This document shows positions 44,784-52,784 of a stretch of DNA of 64,000 nucleotides, one piece after another. Under the pieces are notes generated by a model that worked only from the letters and a program-made list of their open reading frames with translations, did no database searches and was not told the DNA's origin. The stretch comes from Rhodobacteraceae bacterium EL129 (GTDB lineage Bacteria > Pseudomonadota > Alphaproteobacteria > Rhodobacterales > Rhodobacteraceae), in the NCBI GenBank assembly GCA_900313005.1, contig ONZJ01000002.1, positions 1,752,996 to 1,816,995 of the forward strand. The letters are read 5' to 3'. Made by a program: the position numbers and the translations under genes. Within the stretch, counting starts at the first letter, position 1. Each line of letters opens with the position of its first letter.

Positions 44784-44929
44784 GCAGCGAATGCCCAGTT
44801 CGAGCCCACAGCAGAAGTGCCAAATTCTTGCTGCGTGCGCTCGCAGCGCCGATTTCACTGCAACAGCGAAATATTTCACGCCGCCTCACAGCGGGAAAAG
44901 CAGTCGTTCATGCATGGCGCAGAAAAATC
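44784..44929. repeat. Dispersed extragenic repeat, copy A
   Basis: About 146 bases that align along their whole length with copy B at 51449-51595 in the same orientation. Shared blocks include GCGAATGC, GCAGAAGTG, GCTGC-TGCGC and CGTTCATGCA. It lies in a 355-base gap between tRNA-Arg and the GlxA-type gene. Its short reading frames look incidental. Confidence 0.7.
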
Positions 44930-45053
44930 GAGTTGGCCAATAGCCGGGTCGTGGCAGAAGTGAGCTTTCGCTGCAGCTATATGAATATCCGCTCCAGTGA
45001 ACGAGCTTTTCATGAGCCGGTTACAAGATGTTTCAAGATTACCCCTGAATTTT

Positions 45054-46094
45054 CTAAGCCTTCGCAGCCATAGGTTTTGCGATTTGTGAGATACGTTGGA
45101 ACTTTTTCCTATAAGCGGCGGGAGACAGGCCAACGCCGCGTTTGAACACCCGTCTGAACGATGCGGGATCTTCATAGCCAATCAAAGCGCCAATTTCATC
45201 GACAAGCTGTTCGTCGGTCTCCAGAATCTGCTTGGCCTCTTCAATCCGAAGGGCCTGCACATACTCTATCGGTGCAAATCCTGTGGCCGCCTTGAACCGA
45301 CGGGAAAATGTTCGGGCATTCAGGCCAGAACGCGCCACCATTTGTTCAACTGGCTTGGCAACCTCGTAGTTTTCGGCAATCCATGTCTGGCAGTCGGATA
45401 TTTGCGCATCGGATGTCTCCATCGGCCGGGTCATCACAGCATAGGGGGATTGTCCTTCAGAATGCCCGCTGATCAAGAACACTTTCGCGGTTTCAATCGC
45501 ATGCTGGTATCCGCAAAGCTTGGCAATCAGATAAACGGTAAGATCATGCCACGCGCTTACGCCGCCTGCTGTCACAATCCCGTCAGCTTCTTCTGTTAAG
45601 CACAAGATGCTTTCGTTGCGAAAGGAAACTTGGGGATAGTGGCGCTGAAACATGTCACGATATGCCCAATGGGCTGTTGCCTCTCGGCCATCCAGCATTC
45701 CACCTTCGGCAAGCAAGAGCGAACCTGAACAAACAGAAGTTACAAGCGCTCCCTTGTCATGAACTTTCCGCAGCCAAGCAATTTCGCGCGGATAGCGTCC
45801 CTTTGGGACGTCATAAATCGAGGTATACATATCGCAAACAACAACAGCGTCGGGCGTGGCCTCGTCGTCGGTTGCCATATGCGGCTCAACTGGAATATTG
45901 CCCAGACAGTGAAATGGTTTTCCGTCTGCAGAGGCAATCTTGATATCCAAAACTTCATTTCCCGGCGTTCCGGCCAACATGTCAGAGTAGACAGCCCCAA
46001 CCGAGGCCAGCACATCGTATAACCCGTATAATACTGAGGCTGAAGTTTCTGGTGCTGCCAGCAACACAATCAGGGGGTTCTTTTCGTGGTTCAT
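45054..46094 (-). CDS. GlxA-type regulator (DJ-1/PfpI + AraC domains)
   Basis: A 346-residue regulator. The N-terminal DJ-1/PfpI-like domain (residues 1-190) has VTSVCSGSLLLAEGGMLDG with the nucleophile-position Cys. The C-terminal AraC domain has two HTH motifs (VEQMVARSGLNARTFSRRFK; VDEIGALIGYEDPASFRRVF). ATG 46094 follows AGGAGG. It is divergent from the flavin oxidase gene and is its likely controller. It lies just inside the left repeat. Confidence 0.9.
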   Translation of the reverse strand: MNHEKNPLIVLLAAPETSASVLYGLYDVLASVGAVYSDMLAGTPGNEVLDIKIASADGKPFHCLGNIPVEPHMATDDEATPDAVVVCDMYTSIYDVPKGRYPREIAWLRKVHDKGALVTSVCSGSLLLAEGGMLDGREATAHWAYRDMFQRHYPQVSFRNESILCLTEEADGIVTAGGVSAWHDLTVYLIAKLCGYQHAIETAKVFLISGHSEGQSPYAVMTRPMETSDAQISDCQTWIAENYEVAKPVEQMVARSGLNARTFSRRFKAATGFAPIEYVQALRIEEAKQILETDEQLVDEIGALIGYEDPASFRRVFKRGVGLSPAAYRKKFQRISQIAKPMAAKA

Positions 46095-46238
46095 CAGGGC
46101 CTCCTGTCTATTACAGCACGGTTTTGGCACGTTTGCCGTGGTCATTTGTCCAGTATGCCTTGGCGGCGTCCATATTGCCACTTCTTGCGGTATGAGGAGT
46201 TGGGTTAGCCTGAAAAGAAATCAAAAGGGGTAACTACG

Positions 46239-47633
46239 ATGAACGACTTATCCAACATGTTAGAGACGCTCTCACTTGAGTTTAGTGGTAATCTGATCGA
46301 CTCGGATGATAACCGGTTTGATGGCGCGCGTGCGGTCTGGAATGCGATGATAGATCGCCGCCCTGCTGTCATAGCCCAGTGCAAATCTGCATCCGATGTC
46401 CAAGCGGCTGTGAAGCTCGCCGTCGCCCAGAATTTGCCGATTGCGATTAAGGGCGGCGGCCACAATGTAGCAGGGCACGCGGTGTGTGATGGCGGCGTGA
46501 TGATCGACCTTTCTGGGATGCGCGGTGTTGAAGTCGACCCAACCGCTCGTTTAGCCAAAGTTCAAGGTGGCGCATTGTGGCGCGATGTAGATACAGCGAC
46601 ACAAGAACATGGGCTCGCCACTCCGGGTGGTTTGATTTCTGACACCGGTGTGGCTGGACTTACGCTGTCTGGTGGCATTGGCTGGCTGCGCGCCAAACAC
46701 GGGCTTTCTATCGATAACTTGGTCGCGGCTGATGTAGTGACGGCTGACGGATCATTGTTGCGCGCCAGTACTGACGAAAACCCAGATCTATTGTGGGCGC
46801 TCCAAGGTGGTGGCGGCAATTTTGGCGTTGTAGTTAATTTTGAATTTGCTCTGCATCCCATGGGTCCAGAAGTTATGTTTACTGCTCCGATATATTTGGT
46901 TGAGGACGGCCCAGAACCTATACGCGCATGGCGAGATTTTTTAGCTCAACACGGGGACAAGGTTGGTTCACTGTGCGAGTTTTCAACGGCAGGCGGCGAA
47001 GATTTTCCTGAAGAACACTGGGGCAAACGGGTCTTTACCCTTGCATGCATCTACAACGGAGACGCCGCCGAGGGCGAAGCGCTGACTCAGCCGCTTCGTG
47101 AACTTGGCGAACTGTCGACGGATTTTTCCGGGCGGATGAACTACTGCGATGTGCAGCAGTTGTTTGATACTCTGGTCCCCGCCGGAGATTTCCGGTGTTA
47201 TTGGAAGGCGCGTTATCTCAGCGACTTGTCAGATGAAATGATCGACCTGGCGATTTCTAATGCATTGGCGGCCCCATCAGACAATTCGATTTCATCGCTT
47301 TGGAATTTTGGCGGCGCAACAGCAAAGGTCGCCGTCGACGCCACCGCATTTGGAGATCGTTCTTTTGGTTGGATGTATTCTCTCGACGGAATTTGGTCAG
47401 ACCCAGCAGACGATGTTGCCAATATTGCTTGGTCTCGTGACGGCTGGTCCAATTCCGAACGCTTTGGCCATCATGGGCGTGCCTACCTGAATTTTGCGGG
47501 CCATGGCGAGGACAACGCGGAGCTGACGCAGACAAGTTTCGGCCCTAACTATAAGCGGCTAGTCGAGATAAAAACCAAATACGACCCGCAAAATCGGTTC
47601 CGATTCAATCAGAACATTGCACCTGAGGTATAG
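46239..47633 (+). CDS. FAD-linked oxidase (PCMH/BBE family)
   Basis: A 464-residue berberine-bridge-type flavoprotein. The PCMH domain has IKGGGHNVAGHAVCDGG, whose His is at the position that binds FAD covalently. GVAGLTLSGGIGWLRAKHG follows, and the BBE tail contains YLNFAGHGEDN. The second covalent Cys of plant enzymes is not apparent. Homologues oxidise sugars, alkaloids or aromatic alcohols; substrate unknown. A good ribosome binding site AAAAGGGG precedes ATG 46239. The base composition looks richer in A+T than the core genes. Confidence 0.88.
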   Translation: MNDLSNMLETLSLEFSGNLIDSDDNRFDGARAVWNAMIDRRPAVIAQCKSASDVQAAVKLAVAQNLPIAIKGGGHNVAGHAVCDGGVMIDLSGMRGVEVDPTARLAKVQGGALWRDVDTATQEHGLATPGGLISDTGVAGLTLSGGIGWLRAKHGLSIDNLVAADVVTADGSLLRASTDENPDLLWALQGGGGNFGVVVNFEFALHPMGPEVMFTAPIYLVEDGPEPIRAWRDFLAQHGDKVGSLCEFSTAGGEDFPEEHWGKRVFTLACIYNGDAAEGEALTQPLRELGELSTDFSGRMNYCDVQQLFDTLVPAGDFRCYWKARYLSDLSDEMIDLAISNALAAPSDNSISSLWNFGGATAKVAVDATAFGDRSFGWMYSLDGIWSDPADDVANIAWSRDGWSNSERFGHHGRAYLNFAGHGEDNAELTQTSFGPNYKRLVEIKTKYDPQNRFRFNQNIAPEV

Positions 47634-47664
47634 CCCCAGCGAAGCGTTTTGAAAGGAGCATGAA

Positions 47665-48609
47665 TTGTCCCAACCTGCACCCCGATTGCCACATCAGACG
47701 GATGACATTTTCTTAACCGATGGCGGAACCGAGACATGGCTTATGTATAAGCGTGGCCTCGAGCTTCCTGAATTTAGCGCATTTCACTTGCTGAACGATC
47801 AACGATCAGCCGCAGCCCTGCGGGAGTACTACACAGCTTTCGCCAATGTCGCCGTGAAGCTTGGAACGCCATTCATCTTTGACAGCCTGACTTATCGCGC
47901 GAGTCGGGACTGGGGTGCGTTGCTTGGATACTCTGCTAATGCCCTGGCTGAGATGAACCACAAGTGCTTCGAGCTTTACCGTGAGTGCGCCGCTGAGGCT
48001 GGTTTGACAGCGGAAAACACCGTTATCAGTGGCTGCATCGGACCGAAGAGTGATGCCTATCGAACAAACCAAAACCTCACTCCAGAAAGTGCACAAGCCT
48101 ACCATCGTGAACAGATTGATACCTTCAAAGCTGCCGGGGCCGATATCGTCACAGCACTGACCCTGAACACAACAGACGAGGCGATTGGTATTGCAAAGGC
48201 GTCAGCCCAGGCAGGCATCCCGTCGGTGATTTCCTTTACGATTGAGAAAGACCGCAAACTTCGCAGCGGTGAAACGTTGAAGCAAGCGATTGAAATGGTC
48301 GATGCCGCAACGTCAAATGCTCCTGCCTATTACATGATTAACTGCTCGCATCCGGTCGATTTTGGCCCCGCACTTGCCAACGAACCCTGGGCGAACCGCA
48401 TCCGTGGACTTCGGGCCAACGCGTCTTCCTTAGATCATGGCACCTTGTGCCAGTTGGGCCATCTTGAAGAGGGCGATCCCGATGAATTGGCGTGCCAATA
48501 CGTTAATATCAGGGCCGCACATCCGACAATGAATGTATTTGGTGGGTGTTGCGGCACCGACTATGTCCATGTCGAGAAAATCGGGCGAGCCTTGTTGGCC
48601 GCAACGTGA
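47665..48609 (+). CDS. Homocysteine S-methyltransferase-family protein
   Basis: A 314-residue zinc-dependent methyltransferase-like TIM barrel. The zinc ligands are visible in INCSHPVDF and FGGCCGTDYV. The N-terminal TDGGTETWLMYKRGLELPEF is typical of the Mmu/BHMT-like group. The methyl donor (S-methylmethionine, betaine or other) is open. The start is TTG 47665, six bases after GGAGC; the ATG at 47660 is too close to the ribosome binding site and runs into a stop in another frame. It lies 31 bases behind the flavin oxidase, probably one operon. Confidence 0.88.
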   Translation: MSQPAPRLPHQTDDIFLTDGGTETWLMYKRGLELPEFSAFHLLNDQRSAAALREYYTAFANVAVKLGTPFIFDSLTYRASRDWGALLGYSANALAEMNHKCFELYRECAAEAGLTAENTVISGCIGPKSDAYRTNQNLTPESAQAYHREQIDTFKAAGADIVTALTLNTTDEAIGIAKASAQAGIPSVISFTIEKDRKLRSGETLKQAIEMVDAATSNAPAYYMINCSHPVDFGPALANEPWANRIRGLRANASSLDHGTLCQLGHLEEGDPDELACQYVNIRAAHPTMNVFGGCCGTDYVHVEKIGRALLAAT

Positions 48610-48815
48610 GCGATCTGCACCAAAGTACATGCGACGCTGGATGCCATTCGATAAATGCTCAGCAACCGGCAAAGTGGGCTCATACCAGTCCGATGCATAC
48701 GCAGTATTGCCCGCCAAGAACTGACATGAGAAGCCGATGTTCCGGTAGCAGATAGAATGCTGACGTCAGCGCGGTGCTGATGTTTGGGCTCGGAGGGTGG
48801 ATTGGAGGGCATATT
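48610..48815. other. Intergenic gap before the recombinase
   Basis: About 200 bases without a gene. A perfect 12-base palindrome GCTGACGTCAGC lies at 48759-48770, and GGAGGG at 48804 serves the recombinase. Nothing else was recognised. Confidence 0.5.
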
Positions 48816-49448
48816 ATGCCAAGAGTCCAACTTCCCGCCGTCACCCCGAAACGCAAAGTCTGGAACAAAGGGCGTCTTGTCGGACAGAAACGCCCGCTCT
48901 TGCCAAAACAGGTCTGGGCAATCCGCGCGCGGCTCGAACTTGCAGGGAGCCTGCGCGACGTCGCATTGTTCAACGTTGCAATCGATAGCAAGTTGCGCGG
49001 CTGTGACTTGGTGAAACTCAGAGTTACTGATTTGGTCAATACCGAGCGCGTCCGTGAGCGGGTGTCAGTAATTCAGAGCAAGACAAATCGCCCTGTGCAG
49101 TTCGAACTAACTGAAAACACGCGCGTTTCCGTGGCTGATTGGGTTACTTCGCCTGAAATGATCGGTTGCCGCTTTATGTTTCCAAGCCGGTTTCATGATC
49201 GTCCGCACATCTCTACCCGTCAGTATGGGCGGTTGGTGCGTGATTGGGTGACGTCAATTGATCTCGAGCCGAGCGGATACGGCACACATTCACTACGCCG
49301 AACCAAGGCGGCTGAGATATATCGGAAAACCGGGAACTTACGAGCGGTTCAGCTCTTGCTCGGTCATACGAAGGTCGACAGCACCGTGCGTTACCTGGGC
49401 GTCGAACTTGAAGATGCGCTGAGCATAGCCGAAAAAATCGACATATAA
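48816..49448 (+). CDS. Short tyrosine recombinase/integrase
   Basis: A 210-residue single-domain tyrosine recombinase. It lacks the usual N-terminal arm- and core-binding domains. The catalytic set is present: Arg in SKLRGCDLVKLR, Lys in SKTNRPVQFE, His-x-x-Arg in THSLRRTKAA, His in LLLGHTKVDS, and Tyr in TVRYLGVE. Such short forms are common on proteobacterial plasmids and islands. ATG 48816 follows GGAGGG. It lies mid-segment in the region next to tRNA-Arg, not at the boundary. Confidence 0.9.
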   Translation: MPRVQLPAVTPKRKVWNKGRLVGQKRPLLPKQVWAIRARLELAGSLRDVALFNVAIDSKLRGCDLVKLRVTDLVNTERVRERVSVIQSKTNRPVQFELTENTRVSVADWVTSPEMIGCRFMFPSRFHDRPHISTRQYGRLVRDWVTSIDLEPSGYGTHSLRRTKAAEIYRKTGNLRAVQLLLGHTKVDSTVRYLGVELEDALSIAEKIDI

Positions 49449-49454
49449 GGATTG

Positions 49455-49478
49455 GGCGAACGGCGTTTGCCGTTCGCC
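49455..49478 (+). terminator. Strong hairpin after the recombinase
   Basis: GGCGAACGGC and GCCGTTCGCC form a perfect 10-bp stem with GTTT loop, six bases after the stop. The tail is only TTCC, so termination is likely but not classic. Confidence 0.6.
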
Positions 49479-49647
49479 TTCCAAGTGGGTAATCTGCCGT
49501 TGGGTGGGCCTTCTGTTTATTCACGCAAATGCCGTAGAAATTGAACCCGGACGCTAAGCGACATTTATTCAAGATCGTGATACGGTCAGTCAAAGGTTTA
49601 TGAATTGCTTGGTTGATTGGGTTTGACGAAAACTTTGCGAGGATCTC

Positions 49648-50655
49648 ATGGAATTGACGGAGGCAGAAATCCAGATACTGGCGTCGATTGCTGTATTGGA
49701 GGCAGATAGAAAATCAACAAAGCCAGAAGATGTTAAAAAACGTGGCGAAGCCTATTGGACCTACAAAGAAGACTGGTCTGGCGCATTTGACAATCTTCTG
49801 GATCAGGGGCTTCTCAAAAATGGCGATACCGGTTTGATCTTAACCGAAGCAGGTCGCCCACATGCCGATAAGTTCCGCAAAGAACGACCTGACCTTTACT
49901 GGTACCAATACCAAAAGTTCTACACCGCTGCGCATGCAAGCCAGGCACATACAGAACTCTGCAGACGAGTCTTTGGTAAGGATCTTTGCCAGGACGGCCA
50001 GACAGACATGCCAGCATTAATGCATCTTCTAGAGGTGCTGAAGCTGCGCCCCGGAGACAAGGTCCTCGACCTTGGTTGCGGCGCCGGGATGATTGCCGAA
50101 TTTATCTCGGACAAAACCGGGGCCGAGGTTGTGGGCCTCGATTATTCCCAACCAGCCATAGATGCAGCGATGAATCGAACTCAGGCGAAAGGCGAGCGGA
50201 TTAGGTTTGTCACCGGCAATTTCAACGATCTCGATTTTCCTAGCCGAAGTTTCGACGCAATTGTATCGCTGGATACGCTCTATTGGGCGGCTAACCTGAA
50301 AGAGGTCACTGCGCGATTGATTTCCATGCTCAAATCTGGTGGACGTATGGGTGTTTTTATGAACCACCACCTTGGCGCTTCCGACCCGGCTGACAAATTA
50401 GCAATTGAACACTCTGATTTCGCGAACGCATTGAACCAACTTAAACAGCCATACCAAGGCTTTGATTACACGAAAGAGATTGGCGAGTTCTGGATAAGAA
50501 ATTGCAACGCGGCCGAAGAACTCCTGCCTCAGTAAAAAAAGGAAGGAAACGGGTTTATTGCTAAAGGCCTCATTCGGGAGTCGCGCGAAGATTATCTGCC
50601 AGACGTAGAAGCTGGATGTATAGCCAGATACCTGTATTTGGTGACACGAGTTTAG
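49648..50655 (+). pseudogene. Class I SAM methyltransferase split by an in-frame stop
   Basis: The intact frame from ATG 49648 gives 295 residues. An N-terminal winged-helix-like part precedes a Rossmann methyltransferase core with VLDLGCGAGMIAEF. It stops at TAA 50533-50535. Directly after this stop, the same frame continues KKEGNGFIAKGLIRESREDY and ends at TAG 50653-50655. This tail reads like the normal C-terminus of the family (EGNGF, later ARYLY). The stop lies before a run of A. So the gene has a nonsense mutation, or a stop that is read through. If the short form folds, it lacks about 39 residues. Methyl acceptor unknown. Confidence 0.75.
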
Positions 50656-50695
50656 CTGTCTCGCCCGTTGTAGGGCCCTAGCTATCGCCAGACAC

Positions 50696-51178
50696 CTATT
50701 CGATAATTTTCGGCTTATCGAACACCGTAGGGTCGATAGGTGTTCCGTCATTCTCCGTGGCGTGTACCAAAAACGTGTTGATGCCCGGAGGAATGATTGT
50801 TCCCTTTTGTGCCACCCCGAGGAATATTTGTTTGGAGTTTTCGGGGGTCCGATCAAACCAATTCGGGTCATCAAATGTCCCGCCGTAAACGCCCACCACA
50901 TTCGAAAACCGTTCGAAAGTCAGGCAGAGCTTCGTTCCACAATTGTCACAAAAATGAATGAAGACCTGTTTTCCGCTACCTTCTGATTGATGCGTAAATG
51001 TCTTGGGACTTCCCTTAATGAAGGCAAAGTCGTGTGAATCAAATATTGGCTCGACGAGATATGCTCCGCCCGTCGCTCGTTGGCAAAACTTACAATGACA
51101 TATGGTCACCCGGTTGGGTTTGGATTGAACCTCGTATCTTATTTGCCCACAGATGCAGCCGCCTTCAGCGATACTCAT
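50696..51178 (-). CDS. GFA-family zinc protein
   Basis: A 160-residue member of the Gfa (glutathione-dependent formaldehyde-activating-like) family. Zinc-binding cysteines occur in GGCICGQIRYEV, ICHCKFCQRATG and FCDNCGTKL. Most members have unknown substrates; true formaldehyde activation is doubtful. ATG 51178 is preferred over 51190. It converges on the methyltransferase remnant and may be linked to thiol or methyl chemistry of the segment (inference). Confidence 0.9.
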   Translation of the reverse strand: MSIAEGGCICGQIRYEVQSKPNRVTICHCKFCQRATGGAYLVEPIFDSHDFAFIKGSPKTFTHQSEGSGKQVFIHFCDNCGTKLCLTFERFSNVVGVYGGTFDDPNWFDRTPENSKQIFLGVAQKGTIIPPGINTFLVHATENDGTPIDPTVFDKPKIIE

Positions 51179-51448
51179 TTTCGGTCCCACTTCCGTTTCC
51201 TATTGTTGGCTACCATATGAGAAAAGCCAGCTTTTTTCTATTCGATCTACTTTGGACCTCAACGACTGCGCCCTATGACCGGTTCAGTGACGTTCGCTGC
51301 GTGGCAGCGCTCTGCATGCTGCAAGCGCCAACCTATGCTGCGTGAGCGAAGACCGCCAACCTGAAAGTCGGCAAATGTCCGCATCGGTCCAGTTCGTTAG
51401 CAGTGCAGCGAAAGAGTGTTTGTACCAGATCAGCCGTTCGTTGACCGC
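51179..51448. other. Intergenic stretch left of repeat copy B
   Basis: About 270 bases without a credible gene. The portion from 51330 contains short G/C-rich words such as AATGTCCGC and GCAGCGAAAG reminiscent of the flanking repeat. Further repeat-like sequence with CCGTTCATGAGC occurs near 51720, right of copy B. Confidence 0.4.
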
Positions 51449-51595
51449 GCGGCGAATGCTGGTCGAGAGCCCATTGCAGAAGTGTCAAAATTTCGCTGCA
51501 TGCGCGCGCAGCAGAGATTTTTCCGAAGCGGCGAAAGGTTTTATGCTGCCTGGCAGCGGAAACAGCAGCCGTTCATGCAACGCGCAGCAAATCTG
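51449..51595. repeat. Dispersed extragenic repeat, copy B
   Basis: Direct, diverged copy of 44784-44929, about three quarters identical by eye with several short insertions. It closes the 6.7-kb accessory segment on the right. The 150 bases that follow, up to the LysR gene end, also carry no gene. Confidence 0.7.
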
Positions 51596-51747
51596 AAACC
51601 ATGAATTCGAAAATTGCGGAACAATCCCGCCTTTTTGCTTTTGCCTCTTTCGCTGACGCAGAAAACCTTGGTAAATTCGGCGCAGAGCGCGGTGTTCTTG
51701 CAAATTTCCCCAAAACCGCCGTTCATGAGCTGAACGTCCACAGGATT

Positions 51748-52632
51748 TCAAGCCCGCCTCTCGCTGCGATCATTTTCAGCCCGCAACCAGTTCAAAAATG
51801 CCTCCGCACCCTGAGACATCGGCCGATCCGTGAAAATGACAAAGTAGCCCGCGTTTTCAACTCTGATGTCGGACAATCTGACAAGTGTTCCGTCGTCGAA
51901 CTCAGGCGCGACCAGATCATCCCAGAGGGCGATCCCCTGACCATCCACCACCGCCTGCACGCGGCTGTTGGAGTCCGGGATCGTCAGGCTGGATCGGCTG
52001 GGGGCGTAAGGTAGCCCTGCTGCTGCGTGCCAGGCCCTCCACCCCGCATCGCCGGAGCTGTCACCCAAAAGCGGAAGCTGCCTGAGCGCTTCGGCCAATC
52101 CAAGTTGCGTTACCTGATCTGCGACTGCGCGGTTGGCGGTTGGCACGGCAGGCAGAGATAAAAGAAGCTCGCATTTGTGCCCTTCCCAGCCGCCAATTCC
52201 CCAGAGGACGGCCATGTCCACGTGTACGCTCTTCAGCATGCTTACGGAATTGATCGGTTCGATCCGCAGGCTGATACCGGGATTGGCCTCGAAGAAGCGG
52301 GTAAGCCTTGGTGATAGCCAGCGTGAAGAGAAGTAGGTCAGTGCGCCAACGGTCACGGCACCTGAGACAGTGCCACGCAGGTCTTCGATTTCACGATCAA
52401 TCTGGCTCAGGGCCGTTTGGGACACATGCCACAACCTGCGCCCTGCCTCGGTGAGCTCCAGCTTGGCATGCGCGCGCTCGAACAGTCGAAATCCGAGCTC
52501 GGCTTCAAGCTTGCCCACTTGGTAACTGATCGAGCCTTTCGATTGATGCACCTCGTCGGCCGCCTTGGTCATCGACAGAGTGCGGGCAACGGCATCAAAG
52601 ATCTTGAGGGCATCATAAGAACGAAAGCGCAT
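51748..52632 (-). CDS. LysR-family regulator (GcvA-like)
   Basis: A 294-residue LysR regulator. The HTH is near residues 18-40 (SMTKAADEVHQSKGSISYQV). A co-inducer domain follows (SLRIEPINSVSMLKSVHVDM). The N-terminal RSYDALKIFDAVART is GcvA-like. It is divergent from the GcvT-like gene, with two palindromes between them, so that gene is the likely target. Confidence 0.92.
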   Translation of the reverse strand: MRFRSYDALKIFDAVARTLSMTKAADEVHQSKGSISYQVGKLEAELGFRLFERAHAKLELTEAGRRLWHVSQTALSQIDREIEDLRGTVSGAVTVGALTYFSSRWLSPRLTRFFEANPGISLRIEPINSVSMLKSVHVDMAVLWGIGGWEGHKCELLLSLPAVPTANRAVADQVTQLGLAEALRQLPLLGDSSGDAGWRAWHAAAGLPYAPSRSSLTIPDSNSRVQAVVDGQGIALWDDLVAPEFDDGTLVRLSDIRVENAGYFVIFTDRPMSQGAEAFLNWLRAENDRSERRA

Positions 52633-52663
52633 GGATATCGTCTAAATTTTTCGAACGACTTGT

Positions 52664-52702
52664 GCAAATCATTAGATTTGCGCCAAGCGCATTTGGCCAA
52701 AT
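52664..52702. promoter_or_regulatory. Two palindromic LysR-operator candidates
   Basis: GCAAATC-ATTA-GATTTGC (52664-52681) is a perfect inverted repeat and contains the T-N11-A type layout of LysR sites. ATTTGGCCAAAT (52691-52702) is a perfect 12-base palindrome. Both lie in the 152-base region between the divergent LysR and GcvT-like genes. Confidence 0.65.
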
Positions 52703-52784
52703 ATGCTCAACTCAATGCGAGGAACCCATCTGCCGTTGTCGGAGATCACCCGCAGGTGTCTAACAACTCTGAACGGTAAATATC

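Noticed and set aside
44746-44943. Possible small protein inside repeat copy A with a similar peptide in copy B (51342-51596)
   Set aside because: The similarity follows from the DNA repeat. Starts differ, no ribosome binding sites are seen and no family is recognised; kept only as a remark on the repeat.
47634-47664. SAM or SAH riboswitch before the homocysteine methyltransferase gene
   Set aside because: Only 31 bases separate it from the preceding stop codon; there is no room for an aptamer.
44699-51800. Duplicated tRNA-Arg 3' end as an att site
   Set aside because: I looked for a second copy of the GGTTCGAATCC to CCA segment downstream and found none, so island borders by tRNA integration are not shown.
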